From positions 19,809 to 83,808 of the forward strand of contig CAZCZO010000013.1 in the NCBI GenBank assembly GCA_964503275.1: 64,000 bases of DNA, given 5' to 3'. Shown here in pieces: positions 36,202 through 42,596 of this stretch. Numbering within the stretch: the stretch's first letter is position 1; every line of letters starts with the position of its first letter. The DNA comes from DASRAP01 sp964503275. Its GTDB lineage: Bacteria; Gemmatimonadota; Gemmatimonadetes; Gemmatimonadales; Gemmatimonadaceae. Below the pieces are notes generated by a model, which ran no database searches, had not been told where the DNA came from, and saw only the letters and a list, made by a program, of their open reading frames with translations. A program made the position numbers and the translations under genes.

Positions 36202-36633
36202 ATGTCGCCCCTGGTCCGCAATATCCTCGCCGTGTGCGCCGGCTTCGTGGCCGGCAGTGTGGTCAACATGGCGATCATCACCGTGGGACCCATGCTGATC
36301 CCGCCGCCCGAGGGCGCGGATGTCACGACGATGGAGGGGCTGCGAGCCGCGCTGCCGCTGTTCGGGCCGCAGCACTTCGTCGCGCCGTTCCTCGCGCATG
36401 CCGTGGGGACGCTGGTCGGCGCGGCGGTCGCGGCGCGCGTGGCGGCGACCCGGGCGACCGCACTGGCGATGGGGATCGCGGCCCTGTTCTTCGTCGGCGG
36501 CGCGATCAACGTGACGATGTTGCCCGCACCGATGTGGTTCAACGTGGTGGATCTGGTCGGCGCGTATCTGCCGATGGGGTGGCTGGGTGCGCGCTTGGGT
36601 GCGCGGCGTGCGCCCGGCGCTTCAGCGGCGTAG
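36202..36633 (+). CDS. Small four-helix membrane protein
   Basis: This encodes 143 residues with hydrophobic segments near 6-28, 57-77, 83-102 and 112-132. It begins MSPLVRNILAVCAGFVAGSV and ends in a short basic tail. I recognise it only as a conserved-looking uncharacterised membrane protein. The last 12 bases overlap the 3' end of the convergent reductase gene. No clear Shine-Dalgarno supports the start, but upstream in-frame residues are non-hydrophobic and unlikely to be coding. Confidence 0.65.
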   Translation: MSPLVRNILAVCAGFVAGSVVNMAIITVGPMLIPPPEGADVTTMEGLRAALPLFGPQHFVAPFLAHAVGTLVGAAVAARVAATRATALAMGIAALFFVGGAINVTMLPAPMWFNVVDLVGAYLPMGWLGARLGARRAPGASAA

Positions 36634-37224
36634 GAGGCCGTAGGCGAACTGCCGCGTGCCCAGCACGGGCGCGGCGGTGATCCACACGAGGGCGGCCGGT
36701 TCGATGAATCGCGCGCGGCTCAGCGGTCCGAGCCGGATCGGCTCGAAGCCGATCGCGGTGGCGAGCGCGGCGACCGTCGCACAGGCGTCGTCCTCGTCGC
36801 CGGCGATGGCCAGCGCCGCCCGCTGTGTGCCGAAGACCGGGTCGGCCATCACCTCCATCCCCACGGAGTTGAAGGCCTTCACCACCCGCGCGCCCGTGGC
36901 CCAGCGCGCCACTTGCTCGGCGCCCGAGTCGGTGGTGCCGTGCGTGAGGACCATGCCTGGCCCAATGGGATTCGTGGCATCGACCAGCACCTTGCCGCGA
37001 AGATCGCCTGCGGCGGTGATGGCCGACTCCGCGGCGGCCCATGGCGTGCAGAGCAGCACCAGCTCGGCGTGCGCACAGGCATCGGCCATATCGGCCACGC
37101 GCAGGCCAGCGTGTTTGGCGTCGTCGGGCGTGCGCACGCCGTAGGTGACGGAGTGGCCGGCCTCCGTGAAGCGGCGGCCCAGCGTGGTGCCGACGCGGCC
37201 GGCCCCGAGGATGGCGATGTGCAT
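36622..37224 (-). CDS. NADPH-dependent F420 reductase-like Rossmann protein
   Basis: This 200-residue protein has an N-terminal NAD(P)-binding motif ILGAGRVGTTLGRRF. VLVDATNPIGPG and VVKAFNSVGMEVMADP are the family's next conserved segments. The family (NADP oxidoreductase, coenzyme F420-dependent) often uses plain NAD(P)H with an unknown partner in bacteria lacking F420. It lies 23 bases downstream of the broken DJ-1/PfpI gene and divergently from HxlR, so it is likely part of that regulator's target unit. Confidence 0.85.
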   Translation of the reverse strand: MHIAILGAGRVGTTLGRRFTEAGHSVTYGVRTPDDAKHAGLRVADMADACAHAELVLLCTPWAAAESAITAAGDLRGKVLVDATNPIGPGMVLTHGTTDSGAEQVARWATGARVVKAFNSVGMEVMADPVFGTQRAALAIAGDEDDACATVAALATAIGFEPIRLGPLSRARFIEPAALVWITAAPVLGTRQFAYGLLRR

Positions 37225-37247
37225 GGGAGTCAGGAGAAGCGTGGCGG

Positions 37248-37855
37248 TCAGCGACCCAGGGCATCAACGACCAAGCGCGCGGCCGCGGTGCCCGAGACCT
37301 GCTGCTGCCCGGTCACGAGCAGCCCGTCGCGCACGGCGAAGGCGCGGAACGGCTGGTCCACCACGAAGTTGGTGTTGGGGAGTGCGCGGGCTTCGGTCTC
37401 GATCCAGAACGGCTGGATGCGCTGGCCCACGGCGGCGTCGGCCACGCGCTCCTCGCTGTCGGCGAAGCCCGTCCAGGTCTTGTGCTGGACCAGCGGTGAG
37501 CCGTCGCTGAGGGTGGCTTCGAGCAGCAGGCAGGTGGCGTGGCAGACCAGTGCGGTGACTTTGCCCGTCTCGTAGAATCGTGCGACCAACTGCTGGAGCG
37601 CGGTATGCTTGGGAAAGGTGACCATGGGCGCCTGGCCGCCGGCGACGAACAGCGCGTCATAGTTGTTCACATCGACATCGGCGATGCTCTTGGTGTCGGC
37701 CAGCAGCGCGGCGTGCGCGGGCGAGTGCTTGAAGCCCAGCGAGATGAGGTCGTGGGCCGAGTACCCGGAGGGGTGCCGGGGTCGGAGTAGCCGTCGGCGA
37801 GGAGCAGTACGCGCTTGGGGCGGGCGGTGCTGGTGCGGTTCGGGTCGAAGCTCAT
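37248..37855 (-). pseudogene. DJ-1/PfpI-type glutamine amidotransferase-like gene, frameshifted
   Basis: Two frames must be joined. From ATG 37855 the frame reads MSFDPNRTSTARPKRVLLLA and on to DGYSDP. The remainder, RHPSGYSAHDLISLGFKHSP to VVDALGR, lies in another frame. Adding one C to the four-C run (GGGG at 37778-37781 on the + strand) restores YSDP-RHPSGYSAHD and a protein of about 200 residues. The downstream frame keeps the nucleophile elbow LVCHATCLLLEA. The joined protein lacks most of the usual first alpha-beta segment, so an earlier internal deletion is also possible. A sequencing error in the C run cannot be excluded. It is divergent from HxlR. Confidence 0.75.
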
Positions 37856-37957
37856 GGGGCTGGCCAGCGTTGAGAGGGTCAGCCAGCAAGCTGGGGGATC
37901 ACCTGCGAGCGCGCCAGTATGCACATTTCGGATAGATACTTACCTCAAAGAGAGCGT

Positions 37958-38311
37958 ATGCCCGAATTCACCTTCCGCGGTGTGGTGTTCCAGAGTCCGG
38001 TGGAGCTGGCGTTGCATGCGATCGGCGGCAAGTGGAAGATGCCGATCCTCTGGCGGCTCAACCAGCGCTCGTGGCGCTACAACGAGCTACACCGCGACCT
38101 CAAGCGCGTGTCGCACAAGATGTTGACGCAGCAGTTGCGGGAGTTGGAGGAGGCGGGGTTGCTGACGCGCACGGTGCACCCGGTGGTGCCGCCGCACGTG
38201 GACTATGCGATCACGGCGTTGGGGCGCACGGCGCTGCCGGCGATCGAGGCGCTCCGTGCGTGGGGTGCGGTGTATCGCAGGCGAGCCGAGTCGGATCCTC
38301 GCAGCAACTGA
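37958..38311 (+). CDS. HxlR-family transcriptional regulator
   Basis: This is a 117-residue winged-helix protein. The family pattern is clear: ALHAIGGKWKMPILWRL, then RYNELHRDLKRVSHKMLTQQ and LRELEEAGLLTRTVHPVVPP, and YAITALGR near the end. Members respond to electrophiles, quinones or aldehydes and commonly control divergent oxidoreductases. The start at 37958 has an AGAGAG box 3-8 bases upstream; an upstream in-frame ATG (37919) lies in the divergent promoter space. The pair DJ-1/PfpI and Rossmann reductase is the obvious target set. Confidence 0.92.
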   Translation: MPEFTFRGVVFQSPVELALHAIGGKWKMPILWRLNQRSWRYNELHRDLKRVSHKMLTQQLRELEEAGLLTRTVHPVVPPHVDYAITALGRTALPAIEALRAWGAVYRRRAESDPRSN

Positions 38312-38419
38312 CAGCCTGTCCGTGAATGATGGCGTCGTGACGGCCATGTTCCTCGATAGATTGACCGGTGACGCACGAAGGCCGCGTTCGATACCGCGCA
38401 TCCCAGCTTCGCACATCCG

Positions 38420-39241
38420 ATGCCTCGCCACTCCAAGCCCCCTACCACCATCTACTCCTGGAACGTCAACGGCCTCCGCGCGGTGCTGCGCAAAGGCGAC
38501 TTCCAGTCCTTCCTCGCGGCGCACCAGCCCGACATCCTCTGCCTGCAGGAGACCAAGGCCGAGCGGGAGCAGGTGGTGATCGACCTGCCCGACTACCACG
38601 AGGCCTGGTCGTCGGCGGCCAAGAAGGGCTACTCGGGCACGGCCATCTTTTCGAAGACGGCGCCGCTCAAGGTGACCACGGGTTTCCCGGCGGCCATCAC
38701 CAAGAAGTTCACGTTGGTCGACAGCGAGGGCCGCGACGTCATGGACGAGGGTCGTGTGATCACGGCGGAGTTCGAGCGCTTCTACGTGGTGACCGCGTAC
38801 GTGCCGAATGCGAAGGACGACCTGAGCCGACTGCCGCTCCGGGAACAGCACTGGGACCCGGCGTTGCTCGCGCACTGCAAGCGGCTGGAGAAGACCAAGC
38901 CGGTGATCGTGTGCGGCGACTTCAATGTGGCGCACACGGAGTTGGACTTGGCCAACCCCAAGGCCAACGTGGGGAACAAGGGCTTCACCGACGAGGAGCG
39001 GGCGGGCTTGCAGGCGTTCATCGATGCCGGCTTCGTCGACACGCTGCGGCTGTTCCGCGAAGGGAACGGGCACTACAGCTGGTGGAGTCACCGCGCGAAT
39101 GCCCGTGCGCGGAACATCGGCTGGAGGATCGACTATGTGTTGGTGTCCGCGTCACTGCGGTCCGCGGTGCGGGCGGCGGACATCCACGCGGACGTGATGG
39201 GCAGTGATCATTGTCCGGTGAGTGTGGTGCTACGGGGATGA
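38420..39241 (+). CDS. xth: Exodeoxyribonuclease III (AP endonuclease)
   Basis: This 273-residue enzyme has the complete exonuclease III signature: SWNVNGLRA, Glu44 in CLQETKA, the catalytic YVPNA segment, GDFNVAHTELDL, IDYVLVS and the terminal SDHCPVSVVL with the catalytic Asp-His pair. It cleaves the backbone at abasic sites and degrades 3' ends in base-excision repair. The start has no strong Shine-Dalgarno but gives the usual family length. The gene appears monocistronic and ends 7 bases before the convergent propeller gene. Confidence 0.96.
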   Translation: MPRHSKPPTTIYSWNVNGLRAVLRKGDFQSFLAAHQPDILCLQETKAEREQVVIDLPDYHEAWSSAAKKGYSGTAIFSKTAPLKVTTGFPAAITKKFTLVDSEGRDVMDEGRVITAEFERFYVVTAYVPNAKDDLSRLPLREQHWDPALLAHCKRLEKTKPVIVCGDFNVAHTELDLANPKANVGNKGFTDEERAGLQAFIDAGFVDTLRLFREGNGHYSWWSHRANARARNIGWRIDYVLVSASLRSAVRAADIHADVMGSDHCPVSVVLRG

Positions 39242-39248
39242 GCCCCGC

Positions 39249-40388
39249 TCACCGCCCCCTCCGCAGCCCGTACATCCGCACGAACTCCACGTCGTCCTCG
39301 TCCCGCGCCACGCCCAGCACGTAGTCCACCCCGATCTCGTGTGGTGTGAAGCGCTGCGGCATGGTCACGGCGCCCACGCGTCGGCCGTCGGCGTCGAACA
39401 CCGTCCAGGTCTCGCGCTGTCCGGGAATGACGGGTGAGGAGACCCAGAGGTGGCCGAGCGGGTCCACCAGCAATCGCCCGAAGTACGGATGCCGCGATGG
39501 CACCGGGATCGCCGTGGCCGACTGCAGGCTGGCCCGGCGTGCGGGGTCTGCGCCCGCCCACGCCTCCCGCTCCGCCCTGACAGCGGCCACGTGCTGTGCC
39601 GTTACGGGCGTGGGGCGATCTGCCACGGTGATCGCTCCCTGCGCTCGACCGTCGAGCGTGAAGCGATGCACCAGCGTGCTGTCGTTGTCGCCCACGTACA
39701 CGTGGCCCGCACCGAAGGCGTACTGGACGTACGGCGAGAACCTCTGAACCGAGGACCGCGGCGGGTCTCCCACGGCCATTTGGCGCAAGCCGCCGGCCTC
39801 GCGCAGCGGGATCACTGCGCCCCGCGCGGCATCGAGCAGTGAGACGCGCAGCGGAGGCCGGCGCAGTCCCGTCACCGGTGGTGCACCGCGAGGCGTCTGA
39901 CGGTACTGTGGGGCCAGCAGGTCGCCGTTCGGCAGCAGCAGGCCACCTTCGGAGAACCAGCCGTCCTGCATCAACGGGGCGAGGTCGAGCGGTCGCTGCC
40001 GCACATACTTGCCAGACGGGTCGAGCCACACGAGATGACGGAAGTGCAGGATCAGCAGGGTATCGCCGGGCAGCACACGCACATCCTGCACATACTCGAA
40101 TTCGCCGGGTCCCTGGCCACGTCCGCCGGCGTTGGTCAGGTGTCGACCCGCCGCGCTGTAGAAGCGCAGGTCGGGTCCCATCGTGACGAGGACACGGCCG
40201 TCACCGAGTCGGCGTGCGGCGTGTACCTGATGGAGTTGATAGGCGGGGTCGCCGTCGAGCGAGCCGATGCTCAGCGCCGGTTGTGGCGAGAGGCTGAGCT
40301 GCGCGCGCGCGGGGGTGGCGGTGAGCAGGAGTACGAGGAGCGCCACGGTACCGCGAATCGGCGCGTGCGCGCGAGCATTGAAGAGCAT
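39249..40388 (-). CDS. Exported beta-propeller protein
   Basis: This 379-residue protein has a signal peptide (TVALLVLLLTATPARA|QLSL). Blade-like repeats include GDGRVLVTMGPDLRFYSAAG, then NAGGRGQGPGEFEYVQDVRV with the GRGQGPGEF motif, and LVDPLGHLWVSSPV. It resembles the propeller at 35053 in plan but not closely in sequence. The C-terminus ends EFVRMYGLRRGR. Binding or sensing outside the cytoplasm is probable. It is divergent from the AraC-type regulator across 255 bases that contain the heptamer array. Confidence 0.72.
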   Translation of the reverse strand: MLFNARAHAPIRGTVALLVLLLTATPARAQLSLSPQPALSIGSLDGDPAYQLHQVHAARRLGDGRVLVTMGPDLRFYSAAGRHLTNAGGRGQGPGEFEYVQDVRVLPGDTLLILHFRHLVWLDPSGKYVRQRPLDLAPLMQDGWFSEGGLLLPNGDLLAPQYRQTPRGAPPVTGLRRPPLRVSLLDAARGAVIPLREAGGLRQMAVGDPPRSSVQRFSPYVQYAFGAGHVYVGDNDSTLVHRFTLDGRAQGAITVADRPTPVTAQHVAAVRAEREAWAGADPARRASLQSATAIPVPSRHPYFGRLLVDPLGHLWVSSPVIPGQRETWTVFDADGRRVGAVTMPQRFTPHEIGVDYVLGVARDEDDVEFVRMYGLRRGR

Positions 40389-40550
40389 GGGGAAACTGTG
40401 AAGGGGTTCGCGCGAAGGTAGTTCTATCGGACTACGTCAGCTACCCTGATGCAAGCGTAGTGTAGAAGAGATGATTGCGCGAGCGCAGTTGCTCCGACCG
40501 GCCAATTGCAAAGATGGTCTTGCGACGGCCGTCGATTGGGGACTACCTTG

Positions 40551-40599
40551 TCCCCCGTCCCCCGTCCCCCGTCCCCCGTCCCCCGCCCCCCGCCCCCCG
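40551..40599. repeat. Heptamer tandem repeat, 7 units (TCCCCCG x5, CCCCCCG x2)
   Basis: Forty-nine bases of uninterrupted 7-base units lie 45 bases upstream of the AraC-type start. The minus strand is a series of G5-G6 runs separated by one or two bases, so it has strong G-quadruplex potential. The rest of the 255-base gap (40389-40643) shows an ordinary lower-GC stretch (about 40430-40550) that probably holds promoters for both divergent genes; none is clear enough to place. Confidence 0.95.
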
Positions 40600-40643
40600 C
40601 GGTCGCGGGGACTGGTCGGTGAAAACCCGGGAGAAGCCCATTC

Positions 40644-41429
40644 ATGTCGGCGTCGATCGAGCGGGTACACGTGGTGTCGGACACGCGCGCGAGGCGGCAC
40701 GTCATGGCCGCCATGGGAGGGGAGGCCCAAGTCACGGAGAGCGCCTCGCTCGTTGGTGCCATACAGGCGCTCGAGCGGAGCGGTGCAGCCGTCCTGGTGC
40801 TGTCAGCCGACGCCGGCGCGCTCGACGAGCTGGCCCTCGCTGCGCTTCGTGCGGAGCTTGGTCGGCGCGCGCCGAAGATGCTCCTCGTCATGCTGACCGA
40901 GCGTGATGCCGAAGTGGGCGCCGTCTCGACGGTCGGCGGAGGGGTGTTGGTGGGCGTCGACGTCGCGCTGCCAGCTGGCCTCCACCAGTTGCGGGAGTGG
41001 GTGCTCTCCGCGCGGCGTTCGGCGCGGCTACATGCCGTCGCGATCGACATGGGTCGCGACATCCACCAAGACGTTGCGTTCCTTGTGCACTACGTCGTTG
41101 AACATGGATTCGACACCCTGACCGTGGAGGATGTGGTGCGGCGCGTCCCCGTCACTGGGTCCAAGTTGCGTGTGCGCCTGCGACGGCACCTGGGAATGAC
41201 GCTCCAACAGCTGATCAGTTGGGGTCGCTGCATGGCAGGCGTGGCTGAGCTGGAGTCAACGATGCGGACGGTCGAAGCCATTGCGCTCTCGCTGGGGTAC
41301 GAAGACGCGTCGGGCTTCACCAAGCTGTGTCGAGGGTGCTGTGGGCGTCCACCGTCTGTGCTGCTTGAGGAAGGAGGGTCGGTAGCCGTCGAGCGGGCGT
41401 GGCGATCCGCCATCGTGTCGTCGCGATGA
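40644..41429 (+). CDS. AraC-type regulator with pseudo-receiver-like N-terminus
   Basis: This encodes 261 residues. The C-terminal 100 residues match an AraC HTH: TLTVEDVVRRVPVTGSKLRV is helix-turn-helix 1, LQQLISWGRCMAGVAELES the linker helix, and VEAIALSLGYEDASGFTKL helix-turn-helix 2. The N-terminal 125 residues have receiver-like alternation (VHVVSDTRARRHVMAAMGGE, AAVLVLSADAGALDEL), but the acidic pocket and phospho-acceptor are not evident. It may therefore be a phosphorylation-independent receiver. It is the likely regulator of the downstream Cys-rich peptide operon, 163 bases away. Start ATG 40644 has GGGAGA about 10 bases upstream. Confidence 0.75.
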   Translation: MSASIERVHVVSDTRARRHVMAAMGGEAQVTESASLVGAIQALERSGAAVLVLSADAGALDELALAALRAELGRRAPKMLLVMLTERDAEVGAVSTVGGGVLVGVDVALPAGLHQLREWVLSARRSARLHAVAIDMGRDIHQDVAFLVHYVVEHGFDTLTVEDVVRRVPVTGSKLRVRLRRHLGMTLQQLISWGRCMAGVAELESTMRTVEAIALSLGYEDASGFTKLCRGCCGRPPSVLLEEGGSVAVERAWRSAIVSSR

Positions 41430-41538
41430 TCGTGCAATCAGATTTGGCACGGCGGGCGGTCGTGGTGTCAACGGGGTACGCTGGCGGTCAGCGCGGCCGC
41501 AACTCCGGCGTAGGTCGGTTCGGTGAGCGGCTAGCAGT

Positions 41539-41575
41539 TTCGAGCAGCCACACACACGGTGTGGCGTTCCTCGAA
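41539..41575 (+). promoter_or_regulatory. Two-stem leader hairpin upstream of the Cys-rich peptide gene
   Basis: The inner stem GCCACAC / GTGTGGC (41547-41553 / 41559-41565, loop ACACG) is capped by an outer stem TTCGAG / CTCGAA (41539-41544 / 41570-41575). It ends 6 bases before the strong GGAGG (41582-41586) of the gene at 41593. It could protect mRNA, attenuate transcription or gate translation. No T-tract follows. Confidence 0.55.
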
Positions 41576-41592
41576 CCAGTCGGAGGTGTCCC

Positions 41593-41904
41593 ATGAGCGC
41601 ATGGATGCGGGTGGTACAAGTGCTGTCGGTGATGGTGGTCTTGGTCGGTGGTCACGCGAACAACGCTCGTGCCGCGACTGCCGTTTCCTTGGAGGACTGT
41701 GACTGCTACGATTGGTATGAAGCGATCGCGGATCAGCAGGCGGCGTGTAGCGCCTCAGCGGCGCCAGGTCAGGTGCTCTGCGCCTACGTGTACAGTTGCT
41801 ACCGCGACGAGCTGGATCATGTGCATTACAGCGGGATCTGTCTGGATTACACGCCGGATCCGTGCCCGCCCGTGATGCCGCAGGGGCCGGGCTGCGAGCC
41901 GTGA
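41593..41904 (+). CDS. Secreted eight-cysteine small protein
   Basis: This encodes 103 residues. The signal peptide (VVQVLSVMVVLVGGHANNARA) leaves about 76 mature residues with eight cysteines at 36, 38, 52, 63, 69, 83, 91 and 101, enough for four disulfides. The mature part is acidic and Tyr-rich (DCDCYDWYEAIADQQ, YVYSCYRDELDHVHY) and ends PPVMPQGPGCEP. I recognise no family. The GGAGGTG box 5 bases upstream is the strongest in the window. Its stop overlaps the GTG start of a DsbA-like oxidoreductase, which suggests a dedicated disulfide-forming partner. Confidence 0.75.
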   Translation: MSAWMRVVQVLSVMVVLVGGHANNARAATAVSLEDCDCYDWYEAIADQQAACSASAAPGQVLCAYVYSCYRDELDHVHYSGICLDYTPDPCPPVMPQGPGCEP

Positions 41905-42593
41905 CGTCTCAGTCTTCTGATCGGTCGGGTCGCGGCGCGCTTCGGTGGTTGGAGGTCGCGTTCACAGCGGTCATCTCGGTGTCTGCCGTCGTCATTGCGT
42001 TCGGCGCGTGGCGGACGCCGTCCACGCCTGCGCCGCCACCAGAGGGTCTGGAGATCCTCGAGGAGCCGCGCTGGCGGGAGGCTGTCGGCGGTGGTCAGCG
42101 AGTCGGCGCCGCGAGCGCGCCCGTCACCATCGTGGTGTTCCTTGACTACCAGTGCCCAGCGTGTGAAGCCTTCGAGGCGTCGCTGTCTGCGATCACGGAC
42201 AAGTACGACGATCGTGTGGCGATCGAGTATCGACACTATCCGCTTGAGCGTCCGCATCCACAGGCGCTCCCAGCGGCGTTGGCCAGTGGCTGCGCGGCAC
42301 TGCAGGGCGGATTCGAACCGATGCATCGCGAGCTGTTCTCCAACCGTCGTTCGCTTGGCGAGATATCATGGCGCGAGCTTGCGAGCCGCGCATCGATCCA
42401 GGATCTCGATCGGTTTGATGCATGCATGCGGGACTCGCTGAGCCTTCCGAGCGTGACGCGCGATCGAGCGCTTGCGCTTCGTCTTGAGGCACCGGGTACG
42501 CCCACGGTCCTCATCAACCAGTTCCGTTTCTCGGGGTCGGCTCGCGTTACCACGGTCGACTCGCTGGTGCGGCTCGCGCTGGAGTCCAAATAG
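41901..42593 (+). CDS. Membrane-anchored DsbA-like thiol oxidoreductase
   Basis: This encodes 230 residues from GTG 41901, which overlaps the preceding stop (GTGA). One N-terminal helix at about 18-36 (EVAFTAVISVSAVVIAFGAW) anchors a thioredoxin-fold domain. The active site is Cys85-Pro-Ala-Cys88 in FLDYQCPACEAFE, and the cis-Pro loop is GTPTVLINQ near residue 205. This matches the DsbA/thioredoxin_4 family that forms disulfides in exported proteins. Coupling to the Cys-rich peptide upstream makes that peptide its probable substrate. Two further Cys (SGCAAL, DACMRD) may be structural. Confidence 0.88.
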   Translation: MTSQSSDRSGRGALRWLEVAFTAVISVSAVVIAFGAWRTPSTPAPPPEGLEILEEPRWREAVGGGQRVGAASAPVTIVVFLDYQCPACEAFEASLSAITDKYDDRVAIEYRHYPLERPHPQALPAALASGCAALQGGFEPMHRELFSNRRSLGEISWRELASRASIQDLDRFDACMRDSLSLPSVTRDRALALRLEAPGTPTVLINQFRFSGSARVTTVDSLVRLALESK

Positions 42594-42596
42594 CAC

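Noticed and set aside
40551..40599. CRISPR or REP-like array
   Set aside because: The units are 7 bases with no spacers or dyad symmetry, so it is a simple tandem repeat.
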